Shown: positions 1 through 8,009, counted from the stretch's first letter. The stretch is DNA of 19,614 bases from Bacteroidota bacterium (GCA_030642565.1 DAOWNM010000009.1:1-19614); one strand, 5' to 3'. Notes: generated by a model from the sequence alone, not told the origin. Translations and numbers: made by a program.

Positions 1-144
1 CACTGAAAAAAATAGTACCTCCCCGGGTATTAATGCCAGTATTCCAAAAATATCGAGGTATATTTAAGAAAAAGTATTAAATGTCCTTATATCCCGTCCC
101 TGAAGTGAACGGGTTTTACGGACATGTGGATAAATATTATAAAA
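1..144 (+). other. Leader region upstream of pyruvate kinase, no supported gene
   Basis: AT-rich stretch before the pyruvate kinase start. The closest match to the Bacteroidetes -7 element TAnnTTTG is TATATTTA at 59-66, one mismatch, with no convincing TTTG box about 20 nt upstream. Short open stretches run from the left edge in two forward frames, ending at 67 and 80. They are too short to assign to a gene cut by the window. No hairpin with a T-tract is visible. Confidence 0.35.
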
Positions 145-1575
145 ATGCGACACGAAAGATCACATACAAAAATCATAGCTACCATCGGACCCATTACGCG
201 TAATAAAGAGATTCTGGAAAAAATGATCCGGGAGGGTGTGGATGTTTTCAGAATCAACCTCTCACATGACACCCACGAAGAGCACTTGAAAACCATCAGG
301 TACATTCGGGAACTCAACGAAGAGATGGAATCCCATGTGGCCATTCTGGGCGATCTCCAGGGTCCTAAGCTGCGCGTGGGAGAGATGGAAAACGATAAGG
401 TGCAACTGGAGGATGGACAGGAGTTCTCCTTTGTGACCACATCCTGTACCGGCACCAGCGAAAAAGCCTGCCTGAGTTATGAGAGACTGCCTGCCGATGT
501 CACCATTGGTGAAAAGATTCTGGTAGATGATGGGAAGCTGATCTTTGAGGTAAAAAGTTCCAACAAAAAGGATACAGTAATAACAAAAGTCATTGCCGGC
601 GGACCGCTCTCCAGCAAGAAGGGGGTGAACCTGCCACACACCAAAATTTCACAACCCAGTCTGACCGAAAAGGATATCCAAGATGCAAAGTTCCTCCTGG
701 ACCACCAGGTGGACTGGATCGCACTATCATTTGTAAGAAAAGAGAAAGATATTCAGGACCTCAAGAAGATCATAGAGACTCATCCCAACAGTGCAAGGAT
801 CGTTGCAAAAATTGAAAAACCGGAAGCCCTGGAGGAGATTGATGAAATCATCGAAGCTTCCGACGCTGTGATGGTGGCCCGGGGTGATCTGGGTGTTGAA
901 GTTGACTTCCATAAGGTCCCGATAATCCAGAAGAGTATCATTAAAAAATGCCATCTGAAGTCGAAACCTGTGATTGTGGCCACACAGATGATGGAGAGCA
1001 TGATCACCAATCCCACTCCCACCCGGGCCGAAGCCAACGATGTGGCCAATGCTGTACTGGACGGAGCCGATTCGGTGATGCTTAGTGGTGAAACCTCTGT
1101 AGGTAAATATCCCATAGAGACCATCAGAAATATGCAAATGATTATCGACTCAACCGAAACCGAGGAGTATATCTATTACAAAGAGCATCTGTCGGTACCG
1201 GAGTCAAAAAACTTCCTGGCCGACTCCATCTGCTACAATGCGGTTCAGCTTGCCGAACATGTGAATGCAGCAGCCATCGTCACCCTTACCCACTCTGGAT
1301 TTACCGCCATAAGAATCAGTTCACACCGGCCCAAAGCCCCAATTTTTACCTTTACCATGAATGTGGATCTGATCAACGACCTGTCGCTGGTCTGGGGTGT
1401 AAGAACCTACTACTTTGGAGAGTGCCAATATATTAACGAATACATCGAGTATACTGAGGAGTTCCTGATCAGCCAGAACCTGCTGAAAAAAGGGGACCTG
1501 GTGGTCCATGTGGGAAGCATTCCGATCCTGGAGAAGGGGAAAACCAATATGTTGAAACTGACCCGGGTAAGCTAA
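145..1575 (+). CDS. pyk: Pyruvate kinase
   Basis: Catalyses phosphoenolpyruvate + ADP to pyruvate + ATP, the last step of glycolysis, in the cytoplasm. The protein is 476 residues from the ATG at 145, about the length of short bacterial pyruvate kinases such as E. coli PykF. It lacks the extra C-terminal PEP-utiliser-like domain found in Bacillus-type enzymes. Visible residues are the TIGP N-terminal motif, RINLSH, GDLQGPKLR, the signature VAKIEKPEA with catalytic Lys222 and metal ligand Glu224, VARGDLGVE with Asp248, and ATQMMESM with Thr280. All keep the spacing of the known active site. An in-frame ATG at 124 would add seven residues. I prefer 145 because known family members begin close to the KTKI-type strand. 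The M14 peptidase follows 70 nt later with no obvious terminator between. The identification is firm; only the start is uncertain. Confidence 0.97.
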   Translation: MRHERSHTKIIATIGPITRNKEILEKMIREGVDVFRINLSHDTHEEHLKTIRYIRELNEEMESHVAILGDLQGPKLRVGEMENDKVQLEDGQEFSFVTTSCTGTSEKACLSYERLPADVTIGEKILVDDGKLIFEVKSSNKKDTVITKVIAGGPLSSKKGVNLPHTKISQPSLTEKDIQDAKFLLDHQVDWIALSFVRKEKDIQDLKKIIETHPNSARIVAKIEKPEALEEIDEIIEASDAVMVARGDLGVEVDFHKVPIIQKSIIKKCHLKSKPVIVATQMMESMITNPTPTRAEANDVANAVLDGADSVMLSGETSVGKYPIETIRNMQMIIDSTETEEYIYYKEHLSVPESKNFLADSICYNAVQLAEHVNAAAIVTLTHSGFTAIRISSHRPKAPIFTFTMNVDLINDLSLVWGVRTYYFGECQYINEYIEYTEEFLISQNLLKKGDLVVHVGSIPILEKGKTNMLKLTRVS

Positions 1576-1619
1576 CAACGGGCGGCATTTTTCCACGATC
1601 TGGGAATGGCATACTCGAC

Positions 1620-1634
1620 CCGTGAAGATCACGG
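1620..1634 (+). other. Small perfect inverted repeat before the M14 peptidase gene
   Basis: CCGTG at 1620-1624 and CACGG at 1630-1634 form a perfect 5-bp stem with a 5-nt loop, ending 11 nt before the ATG at 1646. No T-run follows, so it is not a classical terminator. In RNA it would lie just upstream of the start codon. A stem this short also arises by chance. Confidence 0.25.
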
Positions 1635-1645
1635 AAAACTGAAAA

Positions 1646-3409
1646 ATGAACTGGAGCAAGCACGATTATAGATATCTCGCGGCCTGCCTGCTGGCAGGAT
1701 CGATCCTGATGGCCGGTTTCATCCTACCGGTCAGGGCCCAGGTAGAGTTGAAATACGAAAACAATGAGACGGTCACCTGGCAGGAGGCCATCCGAATGTA
1801 TCAATGGCTGGATGAGCAGTACGAAGATGCCAGGTTGCTCCAGGTGGGATGGACCGATGCCGGGAGACCCCTTCACCTGTTTGTTATAGATCGTGGTCAC
1901 AACTTCTCACCGGAGCAGATCCGTGAATCGGGTAAAAACATCCTCTTTATCAACAACGGGATCCACCCGGGAGAGCCCTGCGGTGTGGATGCAAGCCTGA
2001 AACTGGCCAGCAATCTCCTGTCAGGTAAAGACAGCTGTGAGCATTACCTCGACAATACCGTGGTAGCCATTGTCCCTCTCTTCAACGTGGGGGGTGCCCT
2101 CAACCGCGGATCCTTTCACCGGGCCAACCAGAACGGACCGGTAGAACATGGATTCAGGGGCAATGCGCGAAACCTGGATCTGAACCGTGATTTTATCAAA
2201 CTTGATTCGAAAAATACACAGTCGCTTGTGTCACTGCTAAGAAGCTGGAATCCGGATATTTTCGTGGATACACATACTTCCAATGGTGCCGACTACCCCT
2301 ATACCATCACCCTGATTAACAGTCACAGCCAGCGCCATGAACCATCCCAGACCAGGTTTCTGGACTCCACCCTGCTGCCCTTTCTTTTCGAAGGGATGGA
2401 GCACTCACCCTATCTGATGAGTCCCTACATCTGGAGCTTCAAACAGTCGCCCGACCATGGGATCCTTGCATTTATGGACTACCCCAGGTACACTTCCGGT
2501 TATGCCAGCCTCTTCAACACCTTTGCCTTTACCGTAGAGACACATATGTTCAAACCATTTGAAGAGAGGGTGCTCTCCACCTGGCACCTGCTAAGGGAAA
2601 CATTGCGGTTCAGCGGTATGTATGGCAAAGAACTGGCAGAGGTAAAGAAACAGGCATGGCAGGAGAAGATGAACCGCCAGGAGTTCATCCTTCAGTGGGC
2701 ACTGGACACCTCCAGGTATGACCTGATCAACTTCAAAGGTTATGCAGTAAAACAGAGGAAAAGCAAGGTAACCGGAGAACAGCGCTATTACTACGACAGG
2801 AGCGATCCCTGGGAAAAAGAGATTCCCTATTACAAGTACTTTAAACCCGTGTTAACTGTCACTGTGCCTGACTACTACATTCTTCCCTCTGCATGGAGAG
2901 AGGTGGTGGAACGTCTTCAACTGAACGGGGTGGAGATGGAACAGTTAACAACCGATAGCATCATTGAAGCAGATATCTATTATATCGAAAAGTATGAAAC
3001 TGTGGAGCAGCCCTATAACGGACACTACATGCACTACGGTATAGAGACCAGGCAGGTGACTGAAAAGGTGCAGCTTCTCACCGGCGACTGGATCATCCCA
3101 ACCAGGCAGAGGGCCATTGAATACCTGGTGCAGACCCTCGAACCGGAGGGGTATGACTCCTTCTTCAACTGGAATTTTTTCGATGAGGTACTTTTCAGAA
3201 ATGAGTACTTCTCCCCTTACATCTTTGAAGAGACAGCTGAAGAATTGCTAAAAAATGATCCCCTGTTAAAGAGGGAGTTGAAGGAGAAGAGGCGAAAGAA
3301 TCCCGATTTTGCAGGGAACGGTTACAGGCAGCTCAGGTTTATCTACGAAAGATCCCCCTGGTCGGAGGCAACCTATATGCGTTACCCTGTATACAGGCTG
3401 AATCGCTGA
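1646..3409 (+). CDS. Secreted M14-family zinc carboxypeptidase-like protein
   Basis: Predicted exported metallopeptidase of 587 residues. The N-terminus is a signal peptide: a short basic start, a hydrophobic core at about residues 10-27, and cleavage probably after RAQ near residue 32. The M14 catalytic domain follows at about 60-330. Zinc ligands are His107 and Glu110 (HPGE motif) and His210 (DTHTS), with catalytic Glu298 (VETHM). The segment NARNLDLNRD at 173-182 carries the Asn-Arg pair that binds the substrate carboxylate in this family. The remaining 250 or so residues form a C-terminal region found in Bacteroidota M14 proteins (WNFFDE near 508, an FIYERS-like segment near 570). Substrate specificity cannot be read from the sequence. 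It lies 70 nt after pyk and 30 nt before an S37-type peptidase, suggesting peptide scavenging outside the cytoplasm. The family call is firm; the exact activity is not. Confidence 0.93.
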   Translation: MNWSKHDYRYLAACLLAGSILMAGFILPVRAQVELKYENNETVTWQEAIRMYQWLDEQYEDARLLQVGWTDAGRPLHLFVIDRGHNFSPEQIRESGKNILFINNGIHPGEPCGVDASLKLASNLLSGKDSCEHYLDNTVVAIVPLFNVGGALNRGSFHRANQNGPVEHGFRGNARNLDLNRDFIKLDSKNTQSLVSLLRSWNPDIFVDTHTSNGADYPYTITLINSHSQRHEPSQTRFLDSTLLPFLFEGMEHSPYLMSPYIWSFKQSPDHGILAFMDYPRYTSGYASLFNTFAFTVETHMFKPFEERVLSTWHLLRETLRFSGMYGKELAEVKKQAWQEKMNRQEFILQWALDTSRYDLINFKGYAVKQRKSKVTGEQRYYYDRSDPWEKEIPYYKYFKPVLTVTVPDYYILPSAWREVVERLQLNGVEMEQLTTDSIIEADIYYIEKYETVEQPYNGHYMHYGIETRQVTEKVQLLTGDWIIPTRQRAIEYLVQTLEPEGYDSFFNWNFFDEVLFRNEYFSPYIFEETAEELLKNDPLLKRELKEKRRKNPDFAGNGYRQLRFIYERSPWSEATYMRYPVYRLNR

Positions 3410-3424
3410 TATAAAAAAAATATC

Positions 3425-3432
3425 TATTTTTG
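3425..3432 (+). promoter_or_regulatory. Candidate Bacteroidetes-type -7 promoter element for the S37 peptidase
   Basis: TATTTTTG matches TAnnTTTG exactly and ends 7 nt before the ATG at 3440, right after an A/T-rich stretch. No TTTG-like -33 box is obvious at the expected distance, so support rests on the -7 element and its position. If used, the transcript would have almost no 5' leader. Confidence 0.4.
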
Positions 3433-3439
3433 CTCCCCT

Positions 3440-4711
3440 ATGAAGAAGTTATTCCTTACAGGGGTCCTGCTGGTTTTTGTCGTTTTGCAGACCCTGGCTG
3501 CTGTCAGTCTGGATGATTTTTTAACCCGAAAAGAGGTAAAAGAAGTACGTACCATTCAAAATGAATCGACCTTTGAGCGTATCCTGGAGGTGATGATTGA
3601 ACAGCCCATCGATCATTGCAATCCCGATGGAGGCACATTCAGACAACGGGTCTATATCTCTCATGTTGATCCTTCAAAACCGGTAGTGATGATCACAGCT
3701 GGTTATGATACAAAATACTACTATACCTCAGAGATCACCTCGGAGTTAAGCTGCAACCAGGTGATGGTGGAGCACAGGTACTTTGGCCGGAGCGTGCCCG
3801 ACAGCATCAACTGGAACTACCTGGATACCTGGCAGGCCGCTTCGGATCACCACCGGATCGTTACCATGTTTAAGGAGCTATACCCCGGGCAATGGATCTC
3901 CACAGGGATCAGTAAAGGGGGACAAACAGTTATGTATCACAGTTATTACTATCCTGAAGATGTGGACGCAAGGGTACCCTATGTAGCTCCCCTGAATTTT
4001 GGACTTGAGGATGATCGCATCTACTCTTTCCTCGATAATGTGGGAAGTTCAAGGGAACGCAGGAAAGTGAAGAAGTTTCAGAAAATGACCCTGAAAAACC
4101 AGGAGAAATACCTGCATGCCTTCAAATCGTTCTCAGAGGATAAAGGGTATACGTATGAGCTGGCAGGTGGAGTGGAAAAGGCTTATGAGTATTGTGTGCT
4201 GGAGTACTCATTTGCATTCTGGCAGTGGGGATATGTTCCGTTGAAGAAGATCCCCGGTAAGGCTACTCAGCCCGCCGAGGTGATTGAACATATGAACCGC
4301 GTGGCCGGATTCGACTACTTCTCGGATCAGTTTATTATTGAATACAGGCCCTTTTTCTACCAGGCCATGACCGAGATGGGTTACTATGGGTATGATCTGG
4401 ATGCTTTTGGAAAGTATCTGAAACATGTGGACAACCCAATCTTCACCTTCACCATTCCGGATAGCGTGACGATTTCATTTAACGATGAACTATCGGTTGA
4501 GATTCAGCAATACATTACCGAAGAGGCCGATAACTATATCTTCATCTATGGGGAGTATGACTCCTGGTCGGCCACAGCAGTCACCTCCACCGGAAACACC
4601 AATTCAAAGATATTTGTCAAGGAGGGGGGATCGCACCGGACCAGGATCAACAACATGCCTGAAGAGCAGAAAAAAGAGGTATTCAATACCCTGAAATCGT
4701 TCCTCCAATAA
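3440..4711 (+). CDS. Secreted S37/PS-10-type serine aminopeptidase
   Basis: Predicted exported alpha/beta-hydrolase peptidase of 423 residues, resembling the S37 family (Streptomyces PS-10 tripeptidyl aminopeptidase), a relative of S28. A signal peptide covers about residues 1-21 (basic MKK start, hydrophobic core, cleavage near LAA). The family hallmark QPIDHCNPDGGTFRQR follows. Later come VEHRYFGRS and a WxxLDTWQAASDHHR segment. The nucleophile motif is GISKGG with Ser158. A conserved DVDARVPYVAP stretch follows, and near the C-terminus are Asp374 (GEYDSW) and His399 (GGSHRTR), which complete a plausible Ser-Asp-His triad. The likely role is removing short N-terminal peptides from extracellular or periplasmic substrates; this is inferred from the family. 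It lies 30 nt after the M14 gene and converges with the metallo-beta-lactamase-fold gene across a 35-nt gap with no strong terminator. Confidence 0.88.
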   Translation: MKKLFLTGVLLVFVVLQTLAAVSLDDFLTRKEVKEVRTIQNESTFERILEVMIEQPIDHCNPDGGTFRQRVYISHVDPSKPVVMITAGYDTKYYYTSEITSELSCNQVMVEHRYFGRSVPDSINWNYLDTWQAASDHHRIVTMFKELYPGQWISTGISKGGQTVMYHSYYYPEDVDARVPYVAPLNFGLEDDRIYSFLDNVGSSRERRKVKKFQKMTLKNQEKYLHAFKSFSEDKGYTYELAGGVEKAYEYCVLEYSFAFWQWGYVPLKKIPGKATQPAEVIEHMNRVAGFDYFSDQFIIEYRPFFYQAMTEMGYYGYDLDAFGKYLKHVDNPIFTFTIPDSVTISFNDELSVEIQQYITEEADNYIFIYGEYDSWSATAVTSTGNTNSKIFVKEGGSHRTRINNMPEEQKKEVFNTLKSFLQ

Positions 4712-4746
4712 CCTACTAACCCACTAACGCTTGCGCGGCAACCTAT

Positions 4747-5448
4747 CTATCTATACCTTTCCATGGCAGAATCATATTCAGCCAGGAAACTCTCAAATGA
4801 GAAGTAGCGACCGTGTGCCGGGTAGATGGTTTTTACCTGCAGGTCGCGGATAACTGCCCAGCTCCTGACCAGTGCAGGAAGATTCTCTGCAAAGGGTGGA
4901 AAGTGCTGTTTATTCTCCACTCCGAACAGGGTGTCGCCGGCCAAAAGTTCGCCCCCCTCCATCAGAATAATCATCGATCCGTAAGTGTGTCCGGGGGTAT
5001 GAATCACCCTTCCGGGAAAACCATATGCCTCCAGATCAAAAAGATCATCCGCCAATAGATCAGGCTCTGCACCCGGATACTTCATCAATCTCCTGGCAAA
5101 GGTCCGGCCCAGCCCCACAAGTAACTTCGCCTTCCAACGGGTTCCCGATGGAATGGGGGAGAAACCCTTTCTAAGACGGTCGCCCTCGGAGCGATGAATC
5201 AGCACCTTGCAGCCGGTCAGCTCCTTCAGCTTCCCTGCCGATCCTGCATGATCGAAATGTGAATGGGTAAGCACAAGCAGTTTGAGCATTCCCGGCTCCA
5301 GTCCCAATCCCTTTAACACTTCCAGGATTTTCACCTCTTCACCGCTGTTACCACAATCCACAAGGATCGCCTCGCCCGGCCGGTATATCAGGTAACTGGA
5401 GACGTTCACCAATCCGATCCGTTGAACTTTATAGCTGTCGGTTGACAT
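4747..5448 (-). CDS. Metallo-beta-lactamase-fold hydrolase (glyoxalase II-like)
   Basis: A 233-residue cytoplasmic protein with the complete two-metal site of the metallo-beta-lactamase superfamily: THSHFDH (His62, His64, Asp66, His67), His154 in TPGHTYGS, Asp172 in GDTLF, and His212 in PAHG. There is no signal peptide. The layout resembles glyoxalase II and related thioester or ester hydrolases. However, it lacks the C-terminal helical domain of about 80 residues typical of true GloB, so calling it hydroxyacylglutathione hydrolase would be unsafe. It is the last gene of the dnaN operon. Its ATG shares one base with the TAA stop of the FAH-family gene (TAATG), which suggests translational coupling. 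The two may act on related metabolites, but this is only inference from position. Confidence 0.88.
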   Translation of the reverse strand: MSTDSYKVQRIGLVNVSSYLIYRPGEAILVDCGNSGEEVKILEVLKGLGLEPGMLKLLVLTHSHFDHAGSAGKLKELTGCKVLIHRSEGDRLRKGFSPIPSGTRWKAKLLVGLGRTFARRLMKYPGAEPDLLADDLFDLEAYGFPGRVIHTPGHTYGSMIILMEGGELLAGDTLFGVENKQHFPPFAENLPALVRSWAVIRDLQVKTIYPAHGRYFSFESFLAEYDSAMERYR

Positions 5449-6059
5449 TATTTTACGGGGAAGTCCATCAATTTATCCCCTTCCAGATACGCTTCCAGGC
5501 GATCGTTGATGGCTACCGGACCCACTCCTGCCGGTGTACCCGTATAGATCAGATCGCCTGTCTTAAGGGTCATAAAACGGGAAACGTAAGCAATGATCTT
5601 CTCAAAACTAAAGATCATCAATGAGGTGTTTCCATCCTGGACGGTCTTCCCGTTCAGATCCAGCCTGAACGAAAGATTGTGAATATCTCCGAATCTATCC
5701 AACGGGGAAAAATCACTGATGGGCGCTGAGTAATCAAAGCCCTTGGCAATCTCCCAGGGCAGTCCTTTTTTCTTCTGTTCAGCCTGCAGGTCACGGGCCG
5801 TAAAATCAACTCCAAGGGCGACCTCATTAAAATAGCGACTGGCATACTTCTCCTCAATGCTCCTTCCCAATCTGTTGATCCGGATCACCACCTCAAGTTC
5901 GTGATGGACGTCATTTGAGAATTTGGGATAGAAAAAGGGACGGTTAGCCGTGACCAGAGCAGAATCCGGCTTCATAAAGAAAACTGGATTGTCGGGGACT
6001 TCATTGTTCAGCTCCCTGGCGTGAGCAACGTAATTCCTTCCAATGCAGATGATCTTCAT
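5448..6059 (-). CDS. Fumarylacetoacetate hydrolase-family protein, FAHD1-like
   Basis: A 203-residue single-domain FAH-family enzyme close to FAHD1/YcgM, whose members act as acylpyruvases, oxaloacetate decarboxylases or oxaloacetate tautomerases. Visible features are GRNYVAHARE with the His13-Glu16 catalytic dyad of FAHD1, HHELEVVI with metal ligands Glu54 and Glu56, VDFTARD with third ligand Asp85, AKGFDYSAPIS with Lys106, and the C-terminal TGTPAGVGP loop. The metal is expected to be Mg or Mn. Which reaction predominates cannot be decided from sequence. A housekeeping role clearing oxaloacetate enol or acylpyruvates is plausible. It starts 4 nt after the exonuclease stop and its TAA overlaps the next ATG by one base, so it belongs to the dnaN operon. 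Confidence 0.92.
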   Translation of the reverse strand: MKIICIGRNYVAHARELNNEVPDNPVFFMKPDSALVTANRPFFYPKFSNDVHHELEVVIRINRLGRSIEEKYASRYFNEVALGVDFTARDLQAEQKKKGLPWEIAKGFDYSAPISDFSPLDRFGDIHNLSFRLDLNGKTVQDGNTSLMIFSFEKIIAYVSRFMTLKTGDLIYTGTPAGVGPVAINDRLEAYLEGDKLMDFPVK

Positions 6060-6063
6060 AAGG

Positions 6064-6831
6064 CTATTTCTTAATGGAACTCAGCTTAATGCTGGTAAGC
6101 ACTTTTTTGGTATAGAGAGGGAAATCTCCTTTCATCATCCAGCCATAATAGCCTGGATCTTTATCCAGTATTTCACTAACAGGTTTGCCCTTATGTTTCC
6201 CGAAGTTGAACACCTCCACATCGTCCTCATTATATACAATCCTCCCGGCAAAATCCACATTGCGCGTATGGGCCGAGAACTCGGCAAGCTTCCCGATATC
6301 ATTCTCCAGGTTGGAATACCGTTCCAACTGGGCCTGCAGCACTTCATAGGTAGCCATGGTATCGGCCTCCGCCGAATGGGCATTACTCAACTCTTTATTT
6401 GCAAAAAACTTATAAGCGGCAGAGAGTGTCCGGGGTTCCATTTTCATAAAGATCACCTGTACATCTACAAATTTCCTCCTTTTCAGGTCAATCTCCACAT
6501 CCGATCTCAGGAACTCCTCTGCCAGAAGGGGTATATCAAACTTCACAGAATTGTATCCGGCCAGGTCGCACCCTTCAAAATCCCTGGCAATTCTTTTTGC
6601 CACCTCATTGAAGGTGGGCGCATCTTTCACATCCTCATTGGATATCCCGTGAATCGCTATCACCTTTTCAGGAATGGGCATGCCGGGATTCACACGCATG
6701 GTTTTGGAGGTTTCATTCCCGTTCAGATCTATCTTCAGATAGGAGATCTCAACAATTCTGTCAGATGCTATATTGATTCCGGTGGTCTCGAGATCGAAAA
6801 AAATAATTGGATTCTTCAGATTAAGCCTCAT
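6064..6831 (-). CDS. DEDDh 3'-5' exonuclease with ExoX-like C-terminal domain
   Basis: A 255-residue DnaQ-family exonuclease. The catalytic residues of a DEDDh enzyme are all present: Asp13 and Glu15 (FFDLETTG), Asp99 (YNSVKFDIPLL), and His152 with Asp157 (HSAEADTMA). A linker at about 165-200 leads to a C-terminal segment with FNFGKHKGKPV at about 209-219, followed by a GYYGWM-type motif. This resembles the ExoX-like C-terminal domain found in bacterial exonucleases. It starts 3 nt after the dnaN stop, so clamp and exonuclease are almost certainly co-transcribed. That makes it a candidate proofreading or repair exonuclease working with the clamp. I see no clear QLxLF-type clamp-binding peptide, so direct binding is not supported by sequence. 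Alternative roles are mismatch-repair or RNA-processing exonuclease. Confidence 0.92.
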   Translation of the reverse strand: MRLNLKNPIIFFDLETTGINIASDRIVEISYLKIDLNGNETSKTMRVNPGMPIPEKVIAIHGISNEDVKDAPTFNEVAKRIARDFEGCDLAGYNSVKFDIPLLAEEFLRSDVEIDLKRRKFVDVQVIFMKMEPRTLSAAYKFFANKELSNAHSAEADTMATYEVLQAQLERYSNLENDIGKLAEFSAHTRNVDFAGRIVYNEDDVEVFNFGKHKGKPVSEILDKDPGYYGWMMKGDFPLYTKKVLTSIKLSSIKK

Positions 6832-6834
6832 GCG

Positions 6835-7965
6835 TTATGCATTTATCATCATAGGCATCAGGAGCATCAGGGTATCTTCGCTCTCATTCTGCGTTTCAGA
6901 AGGCAACAGGATCCCGGCACGTGTAGGATCGCTCATCTCCAGTACCACATCATCAGAAGCCAGATTTGCCAGAATTTCAATCAGAAAAGTTGATTTGAAG
7001 CCAATCTCCATATCCTCTCCTTCATATTGACAACTGAGTCTTTCGGTGGCCGAGATGGAGAAATCGATGTCCTGCGCAGAGATATTCAACTGATTACCCG
7101 TGAGAGAAAGCTTTACCAGATTACTGGCCTGATTGGAGAAGACCGATACCCGCTTCAACGTATTATAGAAGGCCAGGCGATCGATGCTCATCTTATAAGG
7201 ATTGTCACTGGGGATCACAGAGTTATAACTGGGATAGTTGCCCTCAACAAGTCTGCATACCAGTTTGTAGTCGGTCAGTGTAAAAGAGGCATTGCGGTCA
7301 TCAAACTCCAGGACCACCTTGTTCTCCTCCCTGGGTAAAATATTTTTCAAAAGCGATGCAGGCTTCTTCGGAAGGATAAAGCTTGAAGCACTCCCGGCAG
7401 CTGCATCAGTCCGCTTGTACCGAACCAGTTTATGGGCGTCCGATGCCACAAATGTGATATCATCGGGCGACAATTCCATGAAAATTCCATTCATAACCGG
7501 TCGAAGTTCATCATCGGCAGTAGCAAACAGCGACTTGCTGATTCCGGTAAGAAGCACCTCCTGTTCAATTTCCAGTGTCTGTTTCTGATCATCCTTGATC
7601 ACGGGCATTTGTGGAAACTCTGCTCCATTTTGACCCGGGATGGAAAACTTCCCATTCTCGCTCTGGATCACAACCATCAGGTTATCGGGATTGATCTCAA
7701 AAGTAAGCGGGATATCGGGGAACTCCTTAAGTGTATCGGTCAACAGGCGTGCAGGGATAGCCACAGCACCCGAACCATCTCTGTTTTCAAGCTGGATATG
7801 CGTAACCAGGGTCGATTCAAGATCGGATGAGGTAATCTCCAGAATTCCATCCTCAAGTGAAAAAAGGAAATTATCTAAAATGGGAAGTGTGTTCTTATTA
7901 CTGATCACACGACTGATGGCCTGCAGATGACCCAACAGTTCCATACTGGATACAACAAATTTCAT
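6835..7965 (-). CDS. dnaN: DNA polymerase III beta subunit (sliding clamp)
   Basis: Forms the dimeric ring that tethers the replicative polymerase and many repair proteins to DNA. At 376 residues it has the usual length for three clamp domains of about 120 residues each. Visible family features are the N-terminal MKFVVSSMELLGHLQ, the RVISNKNTLPILDNF segment, a central LVRYKRT strand, LVEGNYPSYNSVIP in domain two, and a C-terminal LMPMMINA tail, the usual MPM-type end that borders the peptide-binding pocket. The ATG at 7965 gives the canonical N-terminus. It is not next to dnaA in this window. It is the first gene of a four-gene minus-strand operon (clamp, exonuclease, FAH family, metallo-beta-lactamase fold) and is separated by 69 nt from the upstream DUF4340-like gene. 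Confidence 0.97.
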   Translation of the reverse strand: MKFVVSSMELLGHLQAISRVISNKNTLPILDNFLFSLEDGILEITSSDLESTLVTHIQLENRDGSGAVAIPARLLTDTLKEFPDIPLTFEINPDNLMVVIQSENGKFSIPGQNGAEFPQMPVIKDDQKQTLEIEQEVLLTGISKSLFATADDELRPVMNGIFMELSPDDITFVASDAHKLVRYKRTDAAAGSASSFILPKKPASLLKNILPREENKVVLEFDDRNASFTLTDYKLVCRLVEGNYPSYNSVIPSDNPYKMSIDRLAFYNTLKRVSVFSNQASNLVKLSLTGNQLNISAQDIDFSISATERLSCQYEGEDMEIGFKSTFLIEILANLASDDVVLEMSDPTRAGILLPSETQNESEDTLMLLMPMMINA

Positions 7966-8001
7966 CTGTTTATGCTTTTATTTAATGAGTCAATGAACCA
8001 T

Positions 8002-8009
8002 CAATTATA
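8002..8009 (-). promoter_or_regulatory. Possible -7 promoter element for the dnaN operon
   Basis: On the minus strand this reads TATAATTG, one mismatch from TAnnTTTG, about 36 nt before the dnaN ATG. It sits beside a T8 tract flanked by ACGA/TCGT (8009-8023). The 69-nt gap and the functional change between the genes argue for a promoter here. No TTTG box is visible at the right distance, so the exact element is tentative. Confidence 0.3.

Noticed and set aside
3..80. Short forward open stretch at the left edge as the tail of an upstream gene
   Set aside because: Another forward frame is also open there to 67. The stretch is too short and has no recognisable motif.
727..1137. Minus-strand open frames opposite pyruvate kinase
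   Set aside because: The plus-strand frame is a complete pyruvate kinase with every catalytic residue. The opposite frames show no motif.
4712..4746. Possible bidirectional terminator between the convergent S37 and metallo-beta-lactamase-fold genes
   Set aside because: Only a 4-bp stem with a 3-nt loop (TTGC/GCAA) is visible, with no T-tract on either strand. Short CTAT repeats nearby look like chance.
6064..6831. A clamp-binding QLxLF peptide in the exonuclease
   Set aside because: Only loose Q-containing stretches are present, and the nearest ones lie within the folded catalytic domain, so I do not claim a clamp-binding motif.
6043..6993. Long plus-strand open frame opposite the exonuclease and dnaN
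   Set aside because: It is antisense to two certain genes, its product is rich in His, Ile and Phe with no motif, and it has no family resemblance. It is a shadow frame.
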